Assembly: GCA_965651265.1 (NCBI GenBank)
Contig: CBFGRV010000103.1
Span: 1 to 8,015 of the forward strand
Direction: 5' to 3'
From: CBFGRV01 sp965651265
GTDB lineage: Bacteria; Bacteroidota; Rhodothermia; Rhodothermales; VXPQ01
Length of the DNA: 8,015 nucleotides
Within the stretch, counting starts at the first letter, position 1. Each line of letters starts with the position of its first letter. Both the position numbers and the translations under genes were made by a program. Positions 1-6,444 of this stretch are shown here, in pieces. Below the pieces are notes generated by a model. That model was not told the DNA's origin and searched no databases. It saw only the letters and a list, made by a program, of their open reading frames with translations.

Positions 1-44
1 GGCAGAACCGGAAGGCGCAGCGTTAACGTCGTCGGCCAAGATCT

Positions 45-107
45 GACCTCGGACCTCGGACCTCCGACCTCACCCATCTCCCATCTCCCACCTCCTATCT
101 CCCATCT
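45..107. repeat. Heptanucleotide tandem repeat array (nine imperfect units)
   Basis: Nine 7-bp units run in unbroken register. The first four (45-72) are GACCTC plus a variable base (G, G, C, A). The next five (73-107) are CCCATCT or one- or two-base variants (CCCATCT, CCCATCT, CCCACCT, CCTATCT, CCCATCT). On the minus strand this is a purine-rich (G/A) track. The period is exact although the unit changes midway, which suggests growth by slippage followed by conversion to a second unit. The array contains the TAG stop (95-97, minus strand) of the SGNH gene, so that protein's last residues are repeat-encoded. Heptamer arrays near gene ends are known from cyanobacteria (STRR repeats); a link to those is only analogy. 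Positions 1-44 hold nothing I can assign. Confidence 0.85.
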
Positions 108-2074
108 CCTCCCACCTGATACCTCTCAAAATACCCTCTCGCTCTCGCCGTATCCCCCTGCATCACCAGCAGGCGCGCCCGATTGTAGAGCATTTCTCGT
201 GAGAATGGATCGATCTGCTCGATGCGCGTGAGAAGAAGATCGGCGCTCGAGAGATCACCCCCGCGAAGGGCGAGGGCGGCCAGAGCATTGAGCCCGAAAA
301 CGCCATCCGAATGGATGGAGGCATACCGCGCGAGCCGCGCCGTCTCCGCGTCGTAGGCCGGGTTCTCGATGGCCAGGGCGACGGCGCGCTCGATCAGTGA
401 TTCGTTGAACGGCTGCCGGTGAAGCAGCGACCGGTAGAGGCGCAGGGCGGCCAGCGTGTCGGGGATCTCCAGGGCCTGTTGGATGGCATCGTACAGCACG
501 TTCGCGACGGGCACACCCTCGGCGAGCGCGCGGACGGCGAGTCGCTCGGCATAGGTGCCGGATTGTGCCATCCCCTCCGCCGTTCTGCGTGCCGTTGCTT
601 CCGCCTCGGCCGGTGTACGGTCCTTGCGGAATGGATACCCACTCGTGAGGATGGTGAGCTGCAGATCGGCGAAGGCGCGCTCGACCGGATCGAGCTCCGG
701 TGCCCGGAGTCTACGCTCCGATGCGCCGGGATGGTGCTCCGATGCGCCGGGATGGTGCTCCGTCGCGCCGGGACCGTGCTCCGTCGCATCAGCATCTTCC
801 ATCTCGGCCGCTCCATTCACCGTTCTTCGACGAAGGCGGAGATCGGGGAAGGTGGCCTGCATGGCCTCGAAGAAAGCATCCGCCACGAGGGCATACCCTT
901 GGGCGTTCGGGTGCAGGTGATCCGCAAACAGCGCTGCCCCCTCGATATGGCCGGGGCTCTCCGCGCGAAGGCGATCCTCGACGTCCACGAGGGTGACGTT
1001 GTCGAACTCCGCCGCGAGGGACCGCACGACGGCGTTCATCGCCTCGGGGGCTCGAAACCGGATTCCGTCCAGCTCCCGGGCTTCCACAAAGGCCTCGCGA
1101 GCGACCGCCGAGTCGCCCGCAGAGAGGCTGCGCTGTCCGCGCTCGTAAGCCTCGCGGGCGGCGGCCTCCTCGCCGAGGGGCGGCTGATCGGCCAGATTCG
1201 AGGCGATGGTCGCCAGGAAAACGGGGATGCCGGCACGCTCGAAGGTGCGAAGGGCATCCCGCAGATTGGACTCGAACTGAGCTATGCCGGCCTGAAAGAC
1301 GTCGTCCCCTCGCGCGATCGCCGCATTACGCACGATGCGCGCCATGAGGGTGCGCCGCTCGCCCGACGTCGGCTCCTCATCCTCCAGGAGCTCATCGATG
1401 CCCGCGACGGTGGCCCATTTGGAGGCCCGGATCAGCAGGCGCTTCATCGGGCCGGGCATACCCGGCCAGCCTTGCGTGCCGCCGGGTCCGAAGGCGCCGT
1501 AGTACTCGTTGTGGCCCGAATAGATGACGACGGCATTGGGGCGTTGGGCCGCGACGGCATCGGCCATCGCCCAGATCGTGTAGCTGTTCGTGGCCGTCAT
1601 GCCCAGGTTCGCCACCTCGATACGCCGGCCCGGCAACGCAGCGGCGAGGCGGTCCTCGAGCAGCGCCGGAAATCCGTAGTACCAGTGGTACGGAAAGCCG
1701 GCCGTCGTCGAGCCGCCCAGGGCCATCACGCGGAAGGCGCCCTCCGGCTTGTCGGCCAGAAACGGATCGAACGCGACGCCGGGGCGAAATCCACGGAAGA
1801 ACATGGCCCCGAATTCCGGATCCAGTGCCACGAACTCCGGCCGCCCTTCGATCGGCTGAAACGGCGCTCGCCGGCCCTCTCCCACGCCTGCGATCCGCAG
1901 AACGATCTCGACAAGCAGGACGGCCAGCAGGGGAATCGCGATGGCCGCCAGTCGGAAAGCGATGGCCTTGGCTCGCCGGCGCCGGACCCATGCCGCACTC
2001 GACGCCGGAGCCGCCCCCGGGTAACCATCGTCACGGGGGCGACCACCGGGGCCACGCGGGGAAGTGACTTGCAT
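95..2074 (-). CDS. Membrane-anchored SGNH/GDSL-type hydrolase with C-terminal TPR-like region
   Basis: The 659-residue protein has an Arg-rich patch (31-36) followed by one hydrophobic segment (about 42-62), so it is probably anchored in the inner membrane with the rest outside the cytoplasm. The SGNH blocks are visible: the nucleophile is Ser122 in LGGSTTAG (GGS instead of the classical GDS), Gly158 lies in NLGMT, Asn189 in SGHNEYYG, and the D-x-x-H pair is Asp385/His388 in ADHLHPN. A TPR-like insertion (about 303-345) ends in RFRAPE. Residues 430-453 form a His/Pro/Gly-rich repeat linker, and about 460-655 is helical with TPR-like units ending near 'DTARARGYFERYQ'. The likely activity is ester or acyl hydrolysis; the substrate is unknown, but a carbohydrate ester would suit the divergent glycanase genes. 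ATG 2074 is the only suitable ATG before the membrane segment; no Shine-Dalgarno is seen. The same frame stays open upstream of 2074, but that part is antisense to GH16 and is not coding. Confidence 0.88.
   Translation of the reverse strand: MQVTSPRGPGGRPRDDGYPGAAPASSAAWVRRRRAKAIAFRLAAIAIPLLAVLLVEIVLRIAGVGEGRRAPFQPIEGRPEFVALDPEFGAMFFRGFRPGVAFDPFLADKPEGAFRVMALGGSTTAGFPYHWYYGFPALLEDRLAAALPGRRIEVANLGMTATNSYTIWAMADAVAAQRPNAVVIYSGHNEYYGAFGPGGTQGWPGMPGPMKRLLIRASKWATVAGIDELLEDEEPTSGERRTLMARIVRNAAIARGDDVFQAGIAQFESNLRDALRTFERAGIPVFLATIASNLADQPPLGEEAAAREAYERGQRSLSAGDSAVAREAFVEARELDGIRFRAPEAMNAVVRSLAAEFDNVTLVDVEDRLRAESPGHIEGAALFADHLHPNAQGYALVADAFFEAMQATFPDLRLRRRTVNGAAEMEDADATEHGPGATEHHPGASEHHPGASERRLRAPELDPVERAFADLQLTILTSGYPFRKDRTPAEAEATARRTAEGMAQSGTYAERLAVRALAEGVPVANVLYDAIQQALEIPDTLAALRLYRSLLHRQPFNESLIERAVALAIENPAYDAETARLARYASIHSDGVFGLNALAALALRGGDLSSADLLLTRIEQIDPFSREMLYNRARLLVMQGDTARARGYFERYQVGGDGR
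720..782. repeat. 21-bp in-frame tandem repeat, three units
   Basis: Units at 720-740, 741-761 and 762-782. The first two are identical; the third differs at a few bases, and a decayed fourth copy starts at 783. Because 21 bp is seven codons, the repeat stays in frame in the minus-strand SGNH gene and codes ATEHGPG, ATEHHPG and ASEHHPG (residues 430-450), then a degenerate ASERRLR. It forms the linker between the SGNH domain and the TPR-like tail, so unit gain or loss would change linker length without a frameshift. The two identical copies suggest recent duplication. Confidence 0.9.
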
Positions 2075-2091
2075 CGAGAAAGAAAGGCCGA

Positions 2092-2100
2092 GTATCTTCG
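2092..2100 (+). promoter_or_regulatory. Possible -7 element of the GH16 gene
   Basis: GTATCTTCG matches TAnnTTTG with one mismatch (C for the third T), and a TTG at 2069-2071 sits 21 bases upstream as a possible -33 partner. The leader to the GTG at 2213 would be about 105 nt. The rest of the 2075-2212 divergent gap shows only short inverted repeats such as TTCG-GGAT-CGAA (about 2127-2138). The element points toward the SGNH element at 2113-2121, so the two promoters would overlap face to face if both are real. Confidence 0.25.
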
Positions 2101-2112
2101 ATGGAGATCGCC

Positions 2113-2121
2113 TCAAAATAC
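2113..2121 (-). promoter_or_regulatory. Possible -7 element of the SGNH gene
   Basis: Read on the minus strand this is GTATTTTGA. It resembles the Bacteroidota -7 element TAnnTTTG but is one spacer base short. It lies about 38 bases upstream of the ATG at 2074, giving a leader of roughly 30 nt. No clear -33 TTTG is seen at the usual distance, so this is a weak call based on position and similarity to the elements before the other two genes. Confidence 0.25.
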
Positions 2122-2212
2122 GCCCCTTCGGGATCGAATCCGTAACGGCTCCGGCATCCCGAATCCACTGCGGCTTTCGCTTCCCGAGTCGGGCCGTACA
2201 TCCGTTCCGCAC

Positions 2213-4060
2213 GTGCGAAATCTGCTCGTCATCCCCCTGCTCGCGGCCCTCATCGCCACGGCCATTCCGGCGGACGCGCAGCAGTGGGAGCTCGTCTGGT
2301 CGGATGAATTCGACACACCCGGCGCGCCCGATCCGTCGAAATGGACCTACGACATCGGCGGGCATGGCTGGGGCAACCAGGAGCTTCAGTATTACACGGA
2401 CCGCCTCGAGAATGCTCGCGTCGAGGACGGCGTGCTCATCATCGAGGCACGGGAGGAATCGTTCGGCGGAAACGACTATACCTCGGCCCGCCTCGTGACG
2501 CGCGGTCTGGCCGCCTGGCAGTACGGCCGCATCGAGGCGCGGATGAAGATGCCCATCGGGCAGGGGATCTGGCCGGCCTTCTGGATGCTCCCGACCGACT
2601 CCCCCTACGGCGGATGGCCGGCCGGCGGCGAGATCGACATCATGGAATACCTGGGCCATGTGCCCAATCAGGTGCACGGCACCATCCACTCCGGCGGCGG
2701 CGAACTCGGCCACCGGTTCACGGGCGACGATTACGTGCTGCAGTCCGGCACGTTCGCCGACGATTTCCACGTCTTCGCGTTGGAGTGGGAGCCGCGCCAG
2801 ATGCGCTGGTATGTGGATGGCGAACTCTACCTGACTCAGGTCAGCTGGAGCAGCATCGGCGGGCCGTATCCGGCGCCCTTCGATCATCCCTTCCACATCC
2901 TCATGAATGTGGCCGTGGGCGGACAGTGGCCCGGCTACCCCGATGAGACCACGACCTTCCCGCAGCAGATGCTCGTGGATTACGTCCGGGTCTACCAGGA
3001 TACCACGGCCGCGCCTACCGTGGCCCTCGAGGCGCCCGAGGATGGGCTCGTCATCGGGGCCGGGGACACGCTCGAGATCCGCGCGTCCGCCTCGAGCACC
3101 GGCGAGATCACGGAGGTGGCCTTCCTGCAAGATGGGGGCGTGCTCGGGGTGGCCACATCTGCACCGTACGAGATATCCATTGGGGGCCTCGTCGACGGGT
3201 GCTACGTGCTGCGCGCTCGGGCGACGAACGCGGCGGGCTACGTCACGACCGGCGACTCGGTTCAGGTCACCGTCGGCGGCGGGTGCCCGCCAGGCAGCAC
3301 GGCGCCCTACCTGATGGTGCCGGCGCGCATCCCCGGCACGATCGAAGCGGAGTATTATGATCTCGGCGGGTCCGGCGTCGCCTACTTCGATCTTTCGGCC
3401 ACAAACGACGGCAACGGTATCCGTCCGAACGAGGGCGTCGACATCCGGCGGTCGCGCGATGAGGGGGGCGGCCACGACGTTACCTATCCCGTCGCGCGAG
3501 AGTGGCTGCAGTACACGTTGGATGTGGAGGAGGCCGGAAGCTACCGCATCCTGGCCCGCATCGCGTCGGGGAGCGGCGGCACCGTTCGTCTGTCTCTTGA
3601 TGATGTCGACTTGCTCGGCGACGTCTCGTTTTCCGGCACGGGCGGCGATGCTACCTACGGAAACGCCATTCTCGGCACGGTCGAGTTTCCGGCAGGCCGC
3701 CACACGCTGCGGGTGGAGATGTGGAGCGCCGGGTTCTCGCTGAACAGGCTCCGGTTCGACCGGGTGAGCGGTACGTCGAGCGAACGGGATCCGCCCGGGC
3801 CCACCCTGGAGCTAAGCATCTCTCCAAATCCGGCAAGGAGACGGGCCGAGGCTCACGTGACCCTTCCGACATCGACCCGCGCCGAAGTAGCCCTCTATGA
3901 CGTCACCGGCCGGCAGGCCGGCGAGTTGGTGAGCGGCTGGATGCATGCCGGTACGCACGACATCGCCCTGGACGGATCCGGACTGGCGCCCGGCTTTTAC
4001 GTCTGCGTTTTGAAGACCAGCGACGGCATCGTGTCGCGGCCCCTCATCATCGTGAATTGA
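2213..4060 (+). CDS. Secreted GH16 laminarinase-like endo-beta-1,3-glucanase, Ig-like + CBM6 + T9SS sorting domain
   Basis: The 615-residue preprotein starts at GTG 2213. That start gives a textbook signal peptide (MRNLLVIPLLAALIA…) with an A-D-A site cleaving before Gln23; no in-frame ATG lies between the divergent gene and this point, and no Shine-Dalgarno is seen. The GH16 domain (about 24-264) has WPAFWMLP and the catalytic GEIDIMEY motif: nucleophile Glu140, Asp142 and acid/base Glu145, with the extra Met144 (beta-bulge) found in laminarinase-type GH16. It ends at VDYVRVYQD. Next come a bacterial Ig-like domain (about 268-354), Cys330 and Cys358 which might pair, a CBM6 (about 370-517) with the calcium-site motif IEAE (Glu378, Glu380) and EWLQYT, and a T9SS type A sorting domain (532-615; SISPNP … VTGRQ). 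Expected role: endo-cleavage of beta-1,3 or mixed-linkage glucan at the cell surface or outside the cell. Exact substrate is inferred from family. Confidence 0.93.
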   Translation: MRNLLVIPLLAALIATAIPADAQQWELVWSDEFDTPGAPDPSKWTYDIGGHGWGNQELQYYTDRLENARVEDGVLIIEAREESFGGNDYTSARLVTRGLAAWQYGRIEARMKMPIGQGIWPAFWMLPTDSPYGGWPAGGEIDIMEYLGHVPNQVHGTIHSGGGELGHRFTGDDYVLQSGTFADDFHVFALEWEPRQMRWYVDGELYLTQVSWSSIGGPYPAPFDHPFHILMNVAVGGQWPGYPDETTTFPQQMLVDYVRVYQDTTAAPTVALEAPEDGLVIGAGDTLEIRASASSTGEITEVAFLQDGGVLGVATSAPYEISIGGLVDGCYVLRARATNAAGYVTTGDSVQVTVGGGCPPGSTAPYLMVPARIPGTIEAEYYDLGGSGVAYFDLSATNDGNGIRPNEGVDIRRSRDEGGGHDVTYPVAREWLQYTLDVEEAGSYRILARIASGSGGTVRLSLDDVDLLGDVSFSGTGGDATYGNAILGTVEFPAGRHTLRVEMWSAGFSLNRLRFDRVSGTSSERDPPGPTLELSISPNPARRRAEAHVTLPTSTRAEVALYDVTGRQAGELVSGWMHAGTHDIALDGSGLAPGFYVCVLKTSDGIVSRPLIIVN

Positions 4061-4129
4061 CATCACGACCGTGTTGCGATTTCATTGTCACGAATCCTTA
4101 TCCGGGAATGGCGGCGCGGGATGCCCATC

Positions 4130-4156
4130 GTATATTGACATCCGTCAACTCGGTTG
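4130..4156 (+). promoter_or_regulatory. Possible promoter/operator with overlapping inverted repeats before the 716-aa secreted protein
   Basis: The 151-bp gap 4061-4211 contains GTATATTGA (4130-4138), close to the -7-like elements upstream of the other two genes. Overlapping it is a perfect inverted repeat, TTGAC-ATCC-GTCAA (4135-4148). The right arm is shared with a second one, CAAC-TCG-GTTG (4146-4156), so the two hairpins or sites exclude each other. The position, 56-77 bases before the ATG, fits an operator over the transcription start, or alternative leader structures. The rest of the gap has only a weak 5-bp stem around the GH16 stop (CGTGA 4051-4055 with TCACG 4063-4067), not a convincing terminator. 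Confidence 0.35.
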
Positions 4157-4211
4157 TGGCAGGCAAGCTGTATCCGACCTCTCAACAACCCCCATCTAAC
4201 CGGTCCAACCT

Positions 4212-6362
4212 ATGCGTACAGCTACAACGTTCATTGCAGCAGTGCTGCTGCTTGCAGCCCTGCCTTCCAATGCCGTGAGTCAGACGCTCGGCGATGAATT
4301 TATCTTCTTCGTGAACGGCAGCAACGTGATGGTGCCCACCATCGACGCGGTGCCGGTCGATGACCCCCTCGATCCGGGATCGGGCAACAAGGTGGCCCGA
4401 ATCAACTCCGGGGCATGGACCCACGCGGGTTGGTCGTGGGGCCGGAATGAAGGCATCGACGCCACGGCGAACGTCGGGGACGTCTACGGCGAAAGTGACA
4501 CCCTCTTCTTCCGGATCAACTCGGATCCGGCCAATGTCGGCCTCGGGGGCATCTCCATCATGCTCTCCGACAAGACCGACGACAGTCCGGCCAACGACGG
4601 GTCTGCGGACCTCGAGTTTCGACTGATCTGGCCCATTCCGCAATGGATTCACGATGGCCAGTGGCACGACCTGGCCATTCCGCTTCCCCCCAAGACGCGA
4701 GCCGCCCTGGAGGATGCGAAGGCCGGCGTGGACATCGACACCCTGGCGGCGAAGTGGGAGTACCCGGGCTCATGGAGCGCGGGAGGATTCGGGGTTGGAC
4801 CGGGCTTCGGGACGGGCACGGACGACCCGCTCTGGAAAGAATTCGAGTGGGATGCCCTCTACCGGATCGGCCCGTTCTGGGACAACGGCACGGGCGGCGG
4901 TCCGATTTATCTGGATGACGTCTACATCGGCGGCAGCGGCACGGACCTTTCCGTAGCCGTGGACCCGCCCTCGCCCATGAGTGGCGTGGCCTTCGCGACG
5001 GATGGCAGCGAGAATGTAATCTCCTGGAGCGAGAACGCCGAATTTGCCGGCTACAATGTATACGGCAGCCTCGAACCCTTCTCGGATCTGTCGGACCCCG
5101 GGGTGATCCGGCTGGCGACTCTCTCGATGGATGATGGTACCGAGTTTCGCCATCGCTACGAGGTCCCACATCCGTCCTTCGGAGCGGCGCCGATTTACTA
5201 CGCCGTGACCGGCATGAGCGCCTTCGGCGTCGAGAACGACGACATCTCGCAGAGCTCGGGCGAGGTTCAGAACGACAACCTTCCGCAGAAGGCCTACATC
5301 CTCGAGATCTCCGAGGAGGCAGCCACGGCCATGTTTCTCGCCATCTCTGACGGAACCGTGACGGACGAGCACTTCGCCGAGAACCATCCTGTGTTCATCG
5401 TCGATTCGAGCCATCGATCACCCGGCGACGGTACGACCGTCGAAACCATGCCGAGCGACGACGACAACTCAGGGTTGTTCAAGATCGGCTACACGCAGCT
5501 GAACGAGTGGTTCATCTACGGCGAGATCACGGATGACACGGTTACGTTCGCGTCGATGGGCCAGACCGGGGCGGATACATGGAATTACGACTCCGCCGAG
5601 ATCGTCTTCGGGCACTACGACGTCCGCGAGGTAGGCGGCGGCGTGTTCGTGGGCTCGCCGCATCAGGACATGCAGCGCGGTGAGGAGCCTGACTACGGCA
5701 TTCGGATCACCGCCCTCCAGGAGCCGTCCGGCGACATCGGGCGCACGAGCACGTGGGTTGGATGGAGCATCGACGTCGACTTCGAGAGCGCTACGGCCGT
5801 CGAGAAGACCGACACCGGCTGGCGCTTCCTCACCCTGCTACCGATGGATCAGATCCAGAACACGGAGCAGGGGGATGTCCTGCTGCAGGTCCCCGCGAGC
5901 GACGAGCTCCAACTTATTCCCTTCATCATCTCGCTGAATGATGCCGACGGGGCAACGCGCCAGACCCAGATCGTCTGGTCCATCAAGCCGAACGTGACGA
6001 CGCAGTGGTGGAACACGCCCGCGCAGTGGGAGACGGTGGCCATCGCCGGGATGAACTACACCGGCACGGCGATCGACGGTCCCGATGTGCCGACCGGTAC
6101 CGGCTTCGCTCTCGAGCAGAGCATCCCGAATCCGGCCTTCGGGCGTGCGGAGATCGGATTCACGCTGGCGACCTCGCAGCGTGCAACCATCGAAGTCTTC
6201 AACATGCTGGGACAGCGCGTGTCGGTTCTTGCCGATCGAGAGATGGCGCCCGGGCGACACACGGTCAGCCTGGATACATCGCGCCTGCCGGCCGGTGTGT
6301 ACCTTTACCGGCTGCGTGCCGGCGAATTCACGGCGTCGAAGCGGCTCACCGTCGTCCACTAG
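4212..6362 (+). CDS. Secreted multi-domain putative glycan-binding protein (beta-sandwich, FN3-like, CBM9/DOMON-like, T9SS sorting domain)
   Basis: The 716-residue preprotein has a signal peptide (MRTATTFIAAVLLLAALPSN…) with likely cleavage at AVS before Gln24. ATG 4212 is chosen because it begins this peptide; no Shine-Dalgarno precedes it. Residues about 26-241 look like a jelly-roll carbohydrate-binding-type domain (alternating strands, 'DGQWHDLAIPL', ending 'GPIYLDDVYIGG'). About 246-335 is FN3-like (ISWSENAEFAGYNVYG … YYAVTGMSAFG). About 360-615 resembles family 9 carbohydrate-binding/DOMON-like domains: NEWFIYGEITDD, then W-N-Y-D-S-A-E-I-V-F (457-466). Residues 632-716 are a canonical T9SS type A sorting domain (EQSIPNPAFG … MLGQRV … LPAGVYLYRL). 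No hydrolase motif was found, so it is probably a surface or released glycan binder serving the flanking GH16 and GH5 enzymes. The N-terminal domain could conceal an unrecognised activity. Domain names come from reading motifs, not from a search. Confidence 0.85.
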   Translation: MRTATTFIAAVLLLAALPSNAVSQTLGDEFIFFVNGSNVMVPTIDAVPVDDPLDPGSGNKVARINSGAWTHAGWSWGRNEGIDATANVGDVYGESDTLFFRINSDPANVGLGGISIMLSDKTDDSPANDGSADLEFRLIWPIPQWIHDGQWHDLAIPLPPKTRAALEDAKAGVDIDTLAAKWEYPGSWSAGGFGVGPGFGTGTDDPLWKEFEWDALYRIGPFWDNGTGGGPIYLDDVYIGGSGTDLSVAVDPPSPMSGVAFATDGSENVISWSENAEFAGYNVYGSLEPFSDLSDPGVIRLATLSMDDGTEFRHRYEVPHPSFGAAPIYYAVTGMSAFGVENDDISQSSGEVQNDNLPQKAYILEISEEAATAMFLAISDGTVTDEHFAENHPVFIVDSSHRSPGDGTTVETMPSDDDNSGLFKIGYTQLNEWFIYGEITDDTVTFASMGQTGADTWNYDSAEIVFGHYDVREVGGGVFVGSPHQDMQRGEEPDYGIRITALQEPSGDIGRTSTWVGWSIDVDFESATAVEKTDTGWRFLTLLPMDQIQNTEQGDVLLQVPASDELQLIPFIISLNDADGATRQTQIVWSIKPNVTTQWWNTPAQWETVAIAGMNYTGTAIDGPDVPTGTGFALEQSIPNPAFGRAEIGFTLATSQRATIEVFNMLGQRVSVLADREMAPGRHTVSLDTSRLPAGVYLYRLRAGEFTASKRLTVVH

Positions 6363-6392
6363 GCGAGGTGCGAAACGCCAGTTCGGTATCGC

Positions 6393-6420
6393 GAGGAGCG
6401 CCGGGGGTCCGGCGCTCCTC
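6393..6420 (+). terminator. Perfect 12-bp GC-rich hairpin, probable terminator or intercistronic stem-loop
   Basis: Arms GAGGAGCGCCGG (6393-6404) and CCGGCGCTCCTC (6409-6420) are perfect reverse complements around a 4-nt loop (GGGT). The stem starts 30 bases after the stop of the upstream gene. It is followed by CGTCGTTTG, so the T-tract is weak. It ends only 24 bases before the GH5 ATG, which leaves little room for a separate GH5 promoter. It may terminate, attenuate read-through into GH5, or stabilise the upstream mRNA's 3' end. Confidence 0.7.
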
Positions 6421-6444
6421 CGTCGTTTGATGGGGGCTCACCGG

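Noticed and set aside
1..46. Possible end of a plus-strand gene (frame 2 open to TGA 44-46, or frame 3 to TAA 24-26)
   Set aside because: Too short to tell a real C-terminus from chance; neither peptide is recognisable.
45..107. Heptamer array as a CRISPR array
   Set aside because: Units are 7 bp with no spacers.
419..2212. Long open plus-strand frame upstream of the GH16 start
   Set aside because: Same codon-register effect opposite the SGNH gene. The signal peptide at GTG 2213 marks the true start.
2075..3703. Long open minus-strand frame continuing upstream of the SGNH start, antisense to GH16
   Set aside because: It is in exact codon register with GH16, so antisense stops require TTA, CTA or TCA in the sense gene, which are rare in GC-rich coding sequence. 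The translation has no recognisable domains, while GH16 has catalytic motifs throughout.
4051..4067. Inverted repeat CGTGA-N7-TCACG around the GH16 stop as a terminator
   Set aside because: Only a 5-bp stem with a 7-nt loop and no T-tract; it overlaps the stop codon and is likely chance.
5838..6359. Minus-strand open frame opposite the T9SS domain of the 716-aa protein
   Set aside because: Again in codon register with the real gene; no start context or recognisable content.
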